A DNA stretch of 64,000 nucleotides from NCBI RefSeq assembly GCF_019399895.1, contig NC_091873.1, positions 3,728,001 through 3,792,000 on the forward strand, in the 5' to 3' direction. The notes under the pieces were generated by a model. That model did not search any database. It was given only the letters and a program-made list of their open reading frames with translations, and had not been told where the DNA came from. Origin of the DNA: Cardiocondyla obscurior. Its lineage: Eukaryota; Arthropoda; Insecta; Hymenoptera; Formicidae. Each line of letters begins with the position of its first letter. Within the stretch, counting starts at the first letter, position 1. Shown in pieces: positions 1-13,712 of this stretch. Made by a program: the position numbers and the translations under genes.

Positions 1-3000
1 CGCGCAAAAGATTTTATTTGCTTTGGAAATTCTACATTTACGTAGATGTCAAAACGTATATTTAATTAAAACACAGAAATTACTTAACGAAGCGTACCTG
101 AAACCATTCCGTCAAAGTAAAGTCACATTGGCCATAATATCGTCGTTAGTATGGGGGTCGTTAGCATTATGAATCACACATGCTCACGCGCACGCCGTTT
201 ACGAATATAATCTAACGTAAGTTTGTCTCTTCATTCTTACGCTTATCGAGATTAATTGCACGTTTGTCATCTCCATGTCGCTGCCTTAAATTTTCTCCGG
301 TACTTAATTTATCGCCGTGTACTACGTCCAGGTGTGCCTGGATTTATTATATTCATCGTGCGCATCGTATAGTGGCTCTCGATCAATGGCGTACCGTACA
401 TTCGCGTAAGGCATCGCCGATCCGTTAAAGGCTGCGATGTTAAGATCGATTTAGAAAAGATCGAATTGGTGTCTAGCCGATTAAATAAATGTTTTAAAAG
501 ATGGTTCCTAGGTTTCACGATAAAAAGACTAGGGACAAAAGGATTAAAGAATACATCACGGCGTTAAAAGTGGCCTCGTGGCATCGCGCAACTATATCCG
601 AAAATACTAAGTACTTGGAAGAGGAAAAGAAATGAGAGATCGATCTCGCGTGCACACGTGCGCGTGTGTGTGTGTGTGCGGGGGTGTGAATGAGGAAGCG
701 AAAGAAAGAAAAAGTGGTTATCGACGGCATTTGCATATTCGTAACCACAATCGGCCAAATTATGACGATCAGGAGGATGGACGAGACACGCTATGAAAAA
801 AAATCAACGTCAGGCTGTACGAGACTTTTGATGCGTCCCGTAAGAGAACAATTTTCATATCTATATATCACACTTTTCTTTCCTCTATTTTATATTTAGA
901 TACACTTATATATGTATATTATTATTTGTTTCCGCTGTATAAATTTATATAATACAGAACCACACATAATATACATAATATACGTACGCCCCATCTTCCT
1001 TTCGCGTGTATCTTATAATAATATACATATCGTTGCGTGCACACGTGCACGCACAGCAGCATTTTCTACGTGTGTGCGTGTGCACGAACGTTCGCCCACA
1101 GATGTACATTTACATACACCCCACACTATTTTTATGTGTTTGTTCTGTCATCATCTCGGCTGTTGATTCACTGAATGTTAACGCCTATTTATATATATAC
1201 TCTCTTCTCGTTCTTGTACGCCTCAGACACGTTCTTGCCCATCACGACTTACCGCTACCATCGCCAATCGTCGTTATCGATACACGAGCAGCGGGACGGT
1301 CCGAAAGTCGTCAAGTCGCGTCAAGGCAAGCCGATTCCAGGCCCAAGGGAGGACTTTGCGACTGTTTGGCACCGACCTGATGCGAGATGCGATAATACGA
1401 CGTCGTTCTCCTCGCGTAATCTTACTGTCTTATCCTCTCTATCATAACACCACTCGTATTTTCGTCGTTGAGAGTGCCGATAGATCGACATTTCCCGCAT
1501 CCGTCAACTAATTAATTTGAGTGCTTGTGACTAGTAAAAAAAAAATAAAAAATAAAAAAACGGTATCGTTATAGATACTACGGAGAAGTTCTTTCTTATA
1601 TTACGTCAAATGAAAATTATTAAAAAAAAATGCATCGATCTGTTCGCACTTTTATGACTCACATTCATACAACCTCACGAAGATGCGTATCCGTGCGCGA
1701 GCATAACTAGCAGGCGATGAATAATGACTGTCGAAATTCTTCTTTTTTTTTTCTTCTCCTATCAGGCCGATAAAACTCTAGTTCTTTTTATTCACATTCG
1801 CAAAACACCGATACGCATCCCATCCACACGTGCATTCAAAAGAGATCTTGTCCATACGACGTGGCCGCGTTTCGAGTTAGTAAGATTAATTGAAAGTCAC
1901 TAATCGATATTTCTTGTCGACGTGACAATTGCGAATCCTCGTGTATTTTTAAACAATCTTTTCGACTGAGATCGCACCGTTTATCGCGACAGAAATCAAC
2001 AGGCGGAAATCAGATAAAATGAGAAGAAATACCTGTTAGAATGTAAAACGGTGACAAATCATCGAAACGCCGCGCGCAGAAAAATGGACAACGATGTCGG
2101 CCGTACGTCGCGGTGGGCGAAAGAACTGCGGCGGCGCCCGGCGTTCGGAAGAGGATCATCGTCGGATTAATTTCATGATAACGAGGAGAAAAGTCAAATA
2201 ACAAGCAAGCACATTGAGTTGTTTAAGCGTGACCTTGCGACCGTGAGACCGTCGAAAGAACTTTACGTGACGTTATCGAACAACTATCGTCGATCGTCAC
2301 CAGTGATCGATGCGGTGCCAATCAAACCCCAGAATAGAAATCAGACAATAAAGACGCGAGTGCAGAGATCTTGAAAGAGAGAAGGCGAGGAACGATACGC
2401 GTGGACGAAGACTTCCTCGCCGTTTCTATCAGCGAGAATCAGTCGCGATTCCTCGATCACATTTTTTTCTTCATTTATTTATTTATTTTTTTTTTCTTTT
2501 TTTTTTTTTTGTTCAAGTGTTAGAAATGTCTTTACCGCTCAGAGAAGAGAACGAAGATTTTTCGGGAAGATGGAAGCTCGGCGGTACGTCGCTTTTCTTT
2601 CGTCAACCGGGACGCTGCCGGTGTCACTTCCGCTTCCTCGAGACTGTCCCGCGAAACGAGAGATCGAAGCATGAAAATTACATTTCTCATCCACGGCCAA
2701 AATGCGTAATGAAGAGAAGCATTATTTTGAATTTCAACAATTATCGATAAATATGAGAAAATAGTTGATTAAAATAAATCGTCAGTTTATTCGCAACATT
2801 TTGTTGTTGCTCTTTCAATTTTTTACATGTACCAAATCGGATTTATTATTTGCACGTTACAATCATTTTTTCAATCTTTACCTTCTTAAGGTTGCCGGTA
2901 AAATCTTAACAGAATTAAATTATTCAATTGCATTTTCTGTTTTGCATTTTTAAGTAACATATTTTTTCAATGATAAATAAACCTTCAAATACGCGATAGA

Positions 3001-3410
3001 GCAGTGGATGATATTAGAGAGGAAGAGAGATCGAGGGAGGGAGAGAGAGAGAGAAAGAGAGAAAAAGTAGAGCAAACGAAAGCATCAGGACAAACTCCGA
3101 AAGAGTGATGATAAGTACAGGGGCAGTCTCATACGTTAGCGAAGCCGCACCCAATCAACTATCTTTATAGTCACATCTTTGAAACCGCACCACTGCATAT
3201 TTCACATCCAAGAAAATATAAAAAAGATATCAGACAACATGTTAACAACATCATCAAACAGACAAAAAAAAAAAAAAAAAAGATATTAGATCGCAAGATC
3301 GCGCAATTGCGCGATTGCGCTAGAGAGACACGACAGAGAAAAGAAAAGGTAGCGCGAGAAAGTCGATGACCTGTAACCGTCTTCCTCGTTTGTTGCTTCT
3401 GTTGTATCAG
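1..3410. other. brp intron or 5' flank, no recognisable exon
   Basis: This stretch precedes the first brp exon in the window. The conserved N-terminal Brp/ELKS segments, such as the one containing SIKTFWSPELKKE, are absent, so the earlier exons should lie left of base 1. It holds a (GT)n run at about 661-678, a poly(T)-rich tract near 2465-2510 and a purine-rich GA tract near 3020-3065. The open frames here are short, composition-driven and look non-coding. Confidence 0.6.
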
Positions 3411-4334
3411 GAGCTCAAAGCGACGAACGAGAGTTTGAAGAGCCTGCAGACGCAGCTGGAGCTCGCATACGCCTCGACCGCGTCGTCGGGACAGCCGGTG
3501 GCCGGCGGCGGCGGTGGGATCAGCGGCATCAGCGGAATCGGCGGAATCAGCGGATTGGCGGGTGCATCGGTCATCGGATTAGGTAGCGTATCGGGGGGTG
3601 CAGGTGCTGGGGGCTGCGGCGGCGGTACCGTCCTCGGAGGTAGCGTGGCGGTTCCAGGCGGCGTGCCCGGTAGCACCACCCTGACCGCTATCATGGAAAC
3701 GAAAGACGCGCGCATAACGACCCTAGAGAAGGAAGTAGCGTTGCTGGAGGCCGAGCTGCAGCGTATTAAAGAGTGTGGCGGTAGGCTGCGGGAACAATTG
3801 CTCAAGGCCATCTCTGTACCAAGCAGCAGTGATACCGAGCATCAACGGCAACAACTATCCGGTGGCACCACGCAATCGACCGGCCTGGGTGGTCAGCAGC
3901 AGCCCGGCACGTTGGCCCTGGCCAGGGGACCGTCCATGATGACCTCGCTGGTACCGTACGGTGGCCATGCGTCGTCCGCGGCACTAACCAGTTCGTTGCT
4001 TGCCGGTTCGACAGGTGGGACTACCACCGGGAGCGGCGGCATGCTGGGCGTTGGTGGCGGTTCCTCGTGCCTGGCCGGCATCTCATCGGGCACCACCACA
4101 GGCGTAGTCAACCCATATACCGATCGCTACGCCACCGATTATCATCCTCATCAGCTGCACCATCACCAACATCATCACCATCATCTTCATCAGCAGCATC
4201 AGCTACAGCTGCAGCAACAGCAGCAGCACCAGCAAATGCAGCAACATTTGAAACAAATAGAGCCTGCAGCGGCTGGCGCTCTTGCGCTGCACGCTCACAC
4301 GTTCAACAAGCACGACCTGAACTTCAAACGGCAA
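3411..4334 (+). CDS. brp: brp exon with Gly/Ala-rich and His/Gln-rich low-complexity insert
   Basis: A 924-base, phase 0/0 exon with acceptor ...tgtatcag and donor CAA|gtaagt. It starts with a coiled-coil segment (ELKATNESLKSLQTQLELAY). A Gly-Ile-Ser-rich stretch follows, then a second coiled coil (METKDARITTLEKEVALLEA) resembling the ERC segment around METKD/EMKDSKI. After it come a long Gly/Ser/Thr linker, a His-rich then Gln-rich run at about 4150-4260, and a final basic segment. It joins in frame to the LDELRTEVQRRDQELLAM exon at 15196. If the donor were skipped, translation would stop at 4383-4385. An in-frame ATG at 3366 could be an alternative start, but the acceptor favours an internal exon. 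Confidence 0.8.
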
Positions 4335-7300
4335 GTAAGTTTCTTCATCAACAACGTGCGCATCGAAAAGAACGACGCCGTCTAGGGCAACACCTGGGAC
4401 GGCGCGGGAGGGCAGGATATTTCTTCTCCAGTCACAGGTAGACGAGGATCACGATCGCGTCGTTGTCTTCGTCTTCGTCGTTATCGTCGTTGTGTCTATC
4501 GTCTTCGTCGTCGTGGTCATCCTCGTCATTGTAGTTCTCATCGGCTAGTTTAGAAAGCCATCGAGATCAGAGAGAACTCGGTTGATGAGGTCGGTTTGAA
4601 AAAAGAAAGCGAGTTGCAGATAGAAAGATCTGTTGTTCTCGTCGAGGGTGACTGACGGAAAAAAAATTAAGAAAATAATCTTCGGGGTATCTTCGGGGAA
4701 AAGGCTAGATCACCGCGAAGAGGCGATCTAGGCGACAGAAAGTCGAAGAAAGGGCACATGTAATACATAGGATGACTTCTCTGTCGAAGGGGAACGGAAA
4801 CCGAAGATCTGGCGCCGGTACAAGAGCGAGTCTGATTTCCGCGCTCAAGGATTTTTCCAATTCCTTCATCTTCTTCTCCGATACGTCGTGTATTACGCAC
4901 GCACGGGGCGAGAGTTTGTGATTACTAAAACGACAATGTGAAGGATGAACGATCTTTGTTAGATCTTGTGCCACGATGTCTCCTTTGAATTCGGTACATC
5001 GCTCAGCCATCTCAACAATCTTATTACCAAATATTCGCTCGGGAATACGGCATTGATTAATAAAAAAATTATTTAATCCTTAGGTTACTAAAATGTAATA
5101 TTTTTTTGTTAACGACATTGTAAATCTTATTGTTTAATATTGAAAGTGTTAGAAAACAATTTCTAATCTCGACAGACACAATTATTTAGAAAAATATTTT
5201 TAAACGATAACATTTACGATAGAATCTCTTTCTCAGTTTTCTTCTAAATTATTCGTCTTCCTATTTTCATCATTGCACAATGTGAGAAAGAGAAAACATA
5301 AATTTTATATTAAAAAGAAAAGTAATATCTTGAGAATCGGGAAACAATGATTAAGATTGCATTTTATTCGATGCGAGCAAATTTTTATCTAGATGGGCGA
5401 AACAATGTTGTTGCGAACGATCGGTTTAGCCGTTATGAACCGTCGTTATCAAACTTTTCGTCTTCCTTCCTAAGGAGAAATCCTATGGGCCGTTAGCGTG
5501 TCATTTCGAATATACGTAATGTAAAATTAATCGTATAAACGATATCGCTATAAGTGTGTCCCGTAGTCTTGACCCGTGAAACGGATCAAGTTCGTTTTAC
5601 TTCTCACCGACTCTTGTCGGCTGCATACCTGCGCTATACAACACTTTAACGCGTACCTGCTGCTTTTCTTTACCACTCCGTCATCTTTTTTCTCTCATCA
5701 CGTGGCATTTCAAAACGCAGAGGTCTCTATTTTTTTATTCGGTTGTACTTAGATGTTGTAGGTAGGTATACAGGGTGAGTTCTAAATGATAAACGTGTGA
5801 GTGCAGACCAAAACGTGCACGTGAGGCACCTCGCGCTGGAAACGCACACGTGTTTCTTCGGTGAAACAAGCTTCGAGCTCCTTACAATAGGAATCTTTAA
5901 TAATTAAAAGCTTTAATATTAATATTAAGAAGAACCAGCTACGTAAATGTCACAACGTATCATATTACATTAATACACTCTATACGTATATATATAAAAG
6001 TATATATTTTATTAAACTGTGAGCTGTAAAATTTCAGAATTTTAACAAGTAACGCCTCAGCTCAACATATCTATCGTAAAAATCAGAAAAATGCTTGCAC
6101 GCACAATATTGACGTAGATATTTCACGGCAGCATGATAACTCCGTAAGTTATTAAACTAAAGACATTCACAGAAGTTCAAATAGTTTCGTGGTTACTGAA
6201 GAACCGGAATCCAATCCAATAAACGCGCTCTCGTCAAGTCCAAAGTTTTTTTTTTTTTTTCACTTCCTTGAAGCGAAGCTTTTCTCAGCAAGCTCTGTTT
6301 CAAGTCCGTGCAACACGCGATTCGTTTCCAACGCGAGGAATTCCCAGGCTGCACTCTGCAGACGCATAGACGTTCATACGTCCTTCGAAGAATCCCTCTG
6401 TGTTTGTAGCGTGATAAACCTTCGGGCGATCTTTGATCTTCCGTTAACTTTCAGTAATAGCCCTCCAGAGAGCAAGAAAGAGGAAGGCTACTACATACCC
6501 CCGCGATACGAATCGCGGTGAGAGTGGAGTAGAACAGACATGCCATTGAGTATCAAAACGTTAAACGTGACGATATGATTTCCTTTTTTTTCTTCCAGAC
6601 GTAAAACCGTTGTCAATAATTTTAGTAACGCCAAAAGTCATGCCTATTACCTTCTAAAATATTTAATTTCATCAAAGTAATGGAAAAATTAAAATTAAAA
6701 AAATATGTAATTTGATTTTAAAAACATATACGTTTTACGTAGCTGTAAAAGTTACGTTTCGTACAGAAATGTAAGCTATTGTTACATAAATTATGTGTAA
6801 TAATTTTTATATTACTTTCTTTTCGCACAGTGACAAATAACAATTATATAATTATAATTATAAAAAAAAATCTACGTCTTGTGAGACATTGTATTTAGAA
6901 TATTTCATATCTTTTGGGATATTTATTTTAACGTACATACATACATACGTACATACATACATACACACATACATACATATATATTCGAAAGACCGACTAC
7001 TCCGGATATTTAAGAACATTTACCAGACATATATCTGGTCAGTGATGGAAAAGCATCATCGAAGAAACGAGAGACAAGCGGGAGACTTGCTATGCAAGGA
7101 TTTCAAATAATCTCGCGGTGAGAAAGTCAATGAGAAAGTCATGTATATTTCTGTAGCTTCTATTACGGCACGGTTAGAAAAACTGTGCGTATACCTAAAA
7201 TTACTTAGGCCTTAGATCGTGATTTTACGAGAGCATTTGTTGAATTTTAAAGTGTTTATTACATATATGAATGTTGATGCTGTTTGTGAATGCGCGGCGA

Positions 7301-7499
7301 GAGATTAAAAAATGAAAAAAAAAAAAAAGAAGAGATTAGTCAAGAAGAGAGAATTTATTATTTAAATGACACGGACATATGCATCTTAATACATAAATGT
7401 ACACGTATGTGAAAATTATGTATTCACGTAGGTATATATTTATAAAGATGCATTTCCGAGTATGAATAAAGAAAGAAAGAAAAGCTGAAGCTTCCGTCG

Positions 7500-7531
<32 letters not shown>

Positions 7532-9494
7532 ACGACAATATTTTCGTAATTCACGGCAATTTAATCCAGCACCCTGTTTTCCATTCAGCCATTTCCACTT
7601 CTCTCTCTCTCTCTCTCTCTCAATAGTCTGGATAAATTGCGTGTTATGAGCTATATCTGGTTTAGTCGTAACTAAATAACATACCACTCGAGTTGAGTGT
7701 TTTTTAGCATAGGTGATTGTCGACAATTTCTCGTTCTATTCCGAACGATCCTTTTCCTCGGCGAGACCGTACGCCCACTGCCGAGGTTGAGACGATCCTC
7801 ATTTCTTTACTCTCTGCATATCCCAGAGTTCCTAAGCCGTTGGAAGTATTACGCGAAAATCTGAGGCACGACAATCACCATGCTTATGCAAGAATGAAAA
7901 TACCCGTGCGTTGATTAATCGATGCGAAATTAATTGGAATTGTGACCTCTCGCGCCTGCAATGATCGAACTGGGTATAGCTCCTACTCATTCGTTTCCAA
8001 ACCCAACTATTCCTAAAGTTCAACACAACGCGTTGTTAACCGCGACGATCGGGATTCGGAAACCGTAACAGGTACCGAGAGGGAACGTTTGCCGGTGCCT
8101 CGACAACGTTCCGCGATCTCGTAAAAAAAAAACAAAAAAAAACAAAAAAAAAAAACGAACGCTCTGGATTTCACACGCTCGCAAGGTCAGCCTTAATTTT
8201 TAATTAAACGAACGATCCTCTTCGGACTGCGCCTCTTAAACGCAGAACACGATACGTATTCTGTTAATAGAATATCGGATTTACAAATAATGTTTTAAAC
8301 TATTATAACCATGCTCTGCTGTTGCTGCTGATAATGATGATAATGATGAGAATAATAATAATAATAATAATATGATGATGAAAAAAAAAGTAAGGAGGAG
8401 AGTTTGTTTTCGCGCGTTGCCAACCTCTCCGTTTCCGCGATACCGCGGAGCCGATCCTCCTCTTTAATCCTTAGCAAAATTGACACCTTGGCGGTACATA
8501 CGAAAATTCACGCTAGATTTAAAAAAAAAAAAAAAAAAAAAAAGAGACTATTGAGTTCTTTTCTGTTTGTTCATTTTTATCTGGCTGACATTGCAACAAC
8601 GCATCCATCGCAGCTCATTTCATTCTACAAAAATTTAGTTGACATTCACAAAACATTACAAGTGTTGTAATTTATATTATACTTAATTTTTTCTAAAGAA
8701 ATGTGTATCTTGCATAAATATTATTTATAACTTTATGTAATATATTTATTTTATTTTAAGCTAAAGTTTTTTTATCGGAATAATGTAATTTTCATCTTAC
8801 GGCTTTGCTAGCAACGTGGTAGGTAATTTCGAGATCGCAGTTTAGAGATCGGATTATGGCAAATGCTTATGCGCTCAAAGAGCATATTTCTTTGCTTATA
8901 TTCGTCTCGAGAGGACGAAGAAAATCAAGTTAAGCCTCTATAAGAGTTAAATGGTGGATGTAAATTTGTTTGCGCAGGTTGACTACTCGCGGATGAGACG
9001 ACTGCATTTTGCATTCCAAACGCAAAAATCTCAACATGCAAGTCGAATATTGGTAAATCATTTTCGTCGCAAGTTCATGTTTTCATTTTGATGACATCGC
9101 ATCTTTAGACGATCAGATCATGTCGACGAGATTATCAAAATTATTTTTCATTATTTATTTATATATTTATTTTTTTTTTTTTTTCAAATTAATTAGAATT
9201 ACAACAATACGACGAGAAAGATCAGTATATTGTTTTAAATCGAATTATCCTGACAATCGTGACAAAACAGAAAGAAAAGAGAGAAAGAACGAAAACTGTA
9301 CTTATAAATTGATCCGCACCTCAGGACATCCATGAATATTTTTCCTCGTCTCTCTATCTTTTCCTTGCTCAATAATTTTTTTCCTATCTCATACAAAAGA
9401 AAAGAATGCATCAACGTACATTGATTCACTTGCATCGATACTTGCTACACACTTGACACGGAAGCAATCGATGAAATTATATATATACATATAC

Positions 9495-9554
<60 letters not shown>

Positions 9555-11724
9555 GTATAATATATATCGTGCCACGCATTCCATATTCTTCGCCTCATCT
9601 TCATACCACTAAATAAAATGATTACAGCTATATAGTTCTCGACTACATCAGTCGATTTCATTGCGCGAAAGCATTATACACTCTCGTCGTGTCACTGACA
9701 ATGAGTCTTCGAGTCGCCATGGAATCATGCTCTCTGTTCGTCGAGTGCGCGCTCATCTCTTCATAATCATATTCGTATCGTGTACTAGTTGACGTAGGCA
9801 TTTAAATACATACGCGCAAAGATGATCGCACGAGATGGATCGTTCGGTAGCTCTCGCAAACGATCATCATTGTTTCTTCGAGTCGTGCAACTCGCATGGG
9901 AACTTAGCTCCAGCATGTTGCATGCATCGTTAGGAGTTTACATGGTTGTAGTGTACGTCATCGCGAAACAACTCTACATTATCGTTCACGTTGTCATCGT
10001 CGTCATCTTCGCTATCAACATTTAGCGAGCTCTTGGTTAAAGCTCCTCGCGTCGTCCTTTCGTTAATCGAGCATTTCTTACAATTCATCTCTCATTGCGA
10101 ATTATTACGATAGAATTTTTTCCAGTCAAATCCCATGAGAAATTCATACACGTGATAAAAAGCTTATCGAAATATTAATTTAAAAAGTCATTTTGATCAA
10201 TCAAGAAGGGGGCTAGTTGCGAGAACATGCCGCAAGTTCGCTCGTGCAGGATTCGCTTTTATCATTGTCCAAAACGATCGTTTTAAACTCCCCCCAGCGA
10301 AATAGACGCGTCGCCATCGGATTTTCCGTCTCACCTGTTCGCCCGTGACGGTTGCGATTGTTTCGATCATCAAGAATCAGTACTTAATTATGGTCTAGAA
10401 AGGAATAGAAAATAAGGTCGCGCCAAATAAGCGTGCTGTTGTAACGCGAGATCGATCGCGCGGTAAAACGCGCGGATCGTTTCGCGTTTGCTATCGGCAA
10501 GTATACCAAATTGCCCATCGTCATTCTTTCATACTACTTATTATTTCTTTTCTTTTTTTTTTTCTTTTTTAATCACCTTCGTAGAGACCTTTGTGTCGCA
10601 TTTAGAAATACGCATGCCACTCCTTTTTTTACTGTTAAACCTCGGCCGGCCTCACGCTCGAGGTGCTATATGCATGCTGCACGCGCGCGCAGAAAATTTC
10701 CATTTGTCATCTAGCTCCGTCTTAGAACCCGTTCGGCAAATAAGACATACGTGGACGTCGGGGGCCGATTATTGTCCGCGAAGGTCCACGAACGTCAAAT
10801 TACCTATCGGGAGATCTAATTCGGTATTTCGTCTTTGAGACAGATTGAGAGGGGAATCATTTAGTTTGTCTACGAATTCTTCCGTATAAATCTTGTTAAG
10901 AAATACATATCTGTAGTGCTTTTCAATTTACGTCTACTATTCTTTCATAATTTGTAAATGCCTACCAAATTGAAGATTTTCAATTTATAGTCTTCGTTAA
11001 TCGTTGAACAAGTGCGAGAAAAAGTTTGATGCTAAACTTAAATCGTGATAAAAAGACTATTCTTTCAAAATTTATCTTTAGGGATAGCGTTACATTTGGA
11101 TTGTTTACGAATAAAATTTAGTACGCTGTTCATCTTTTCGTATTTCGCGCATGCATCGATAATCGAAGAAGATTATTAATTGACAAAAAGATTTACGCGG
11201 ATTAATATCACATTACTTTTTTATACAAATTTACTTATGTATTTTATTATCGTGTTATATATATATATATCTGAGAAAACGTACCAAATAACGAATTTAA
11301 TAGTGTGATTCGTAGATGAAGTAAATGTTACTTCTTGCCTCAGCTAGAACTTAAGGTACAACTACATATCACTTAAGGTAGAACTAAGTTAGAGATAAGT
11401 CAGCAATGGATGGCAGTCCCTAATTCCGCAGAACTCTTCTGACAATCTAACCAACGTGATCAATTAATAGTAAATATCATAATTCAAATTATATCGTCAT
11501 ATTGCCAACGTTTCTCGAGCAATTAAATATAGATTTAAGAAATGAATTAAAACAGAGAGCATGCATCAGTTTGCAATGCACTGCAAATTAAGTCGCGAAT
11601 CGCAAATGTGTTAATTTATAAAATAAGTATGTTAACCAAAGACTCCGATCTTAATTTTAATAACAATAACTAATTCGAGGTTGATCTTTCTTTTAATTAT
11701 ACGAGTCATATTAACACTGAGTAA

Positions 11725-11779
<55 letters not shown>

Positions 11780-13648
11780 AAAATTTCAATCAAAATATAT
11801 TTATAATATTTGTACGATTAAGCACGTCCGTTTAAATTCAAGTCCGAGTTTCTCAATGATATTATCGAATTGTCTGGTAAATATAAAAATTAATCGATTG
11901 AAGCAACATATTCGCCGGATAGAAAAATAAACTTCGAATTTGCCGAAGGTTTGTCGTTACGATTAAGATCGTAGATTCCGGTACATCTGAGATATAAGGA
12001 TTAAAAAAAAACCGAGCAGACAGTTTCGTTCGGAAGAGGTACGGCGGAGTTGGACGGCCTTCGTGGTGAGCGAAGCATTATTAAACGTGGTGCCCCAATA
12101 TTCTAGCTTTCTGAGGAGGTAAGGAAATTCTTCACCCGCCACCCAAGAAACTCTTCCGAGCCACCACCAACACCACCACCATCATCATCACCCTTTCCTT
12201 TCCCTTTTCCACTTACCAATTACGTAACGGAGTGTTTCGATGTATACCGTAGCCGCTGTACTTGTTACTTTGTATATTTTTCTGTCTCTGTCTCTGTTTC
12301 TGTCTTTTTCGAACTCTATCTTCCCCACTGGCGTGAATCGTTGACCGACTGTCTCGCAATCATCATCTTTCACGCTTCATCTAATGTCAAAAGAAACAGA
12401 AAGTCATAACATCGGTCTCTAGACAATGACTCGTTAGAAACTCTCTCACGATCATACCTGACGAGTATCATTCACTCCATATCAGGCGGAAGAGCGAAAG
12501 GAACGAAGGACTTTCGTTCATCTCCGTGCCCCATCATTCGACAGTGTAATCGTGTGCGTGCGTGCGTGCGTGCGTGTGTACGACCTAGTGACACCGTAGA
12601 TGACGATCGTCGTCGGCGAAGTGACGGAGTATGCGCTTTTCGTCACTTCGTCGATGGCTTTATTGCCGTTCTTCGAGAATACCGGTGAACAGCCGCTAGT
12701 CGATTAAATCTGAAAAAAAAAAAGAATAAAAATTTAATACCTGACAGCGGACGGGAACGAGCTTGCATCCAGAATTTTCTCCCTCAAATGTGGACACGGA
12801 TTTCTCATTGACGCAAAGACTTACGTTTGAGAGAGGAAATACGATCTGCTCGTTTCTCACCTGGGGTCTTAACCAGATGAGACGCATGACAGAGGTCCTC
12901 TCCTCTTCACTTGTTCAGACTCATCTATTTTCCTTTCGATACCGTTTTCATAACGCAAGATTAAGAAATTGTTGCACGTCCCTCGATTGCATACAAGACA
13001 GACTGAAAAATTAAACGTCACTTTAGATTCATATGTATATATATATACATATCACTCGTAGCAACAATTGCAAAGAAATATTTTTACAAAGCGAGACTCG
13101 TTCGCTTACACTAAAATGAGAGAACTCAATCTGTCGAAGCACTAATCACATATTCGACTTTAACCAACGTTTTCTCCGACTTGAAACCTTAGGGCCGGTA
13201 TTCACAGTCCGTTCTTATTTCATGATCATCTTAAGCAATGTTTTAAGACGGTAATGCGGCTCTGTGATTGGCCTAAGAGCGGTACTTCATTTTATTTGAA
13301 TTTAAACCAATCACAGAGCCGCATTACGGATACCCAGAGGGGACCTCGCTCTCGCATCGCGTTACGTAGTGACGTTTCTGTATGTAGTGGTCAGCTAGTA
13401 GTAGCTGTGTTACGTTATTACCACTCCTGCTTTGAGATCGTCGCGATATTTTGTGCTTTGACGACATGTCGCGACGATTCTTTTCACGCGGCCTCCCGGC
13501 AACCACCAGAGTAGTCGAACGTAGGTATGTACGTACACGATAATAAAGGAGACATATCCATGTGACAAGTTTTATACACCTCTGTTTTCTTCTATGCGTG
13601 CGCGTGAGATTATCTTTTTGTGTCGTATGTCTTCTCCACACTTCGCTG

Positions 13649-13712
<64 letters not shown>

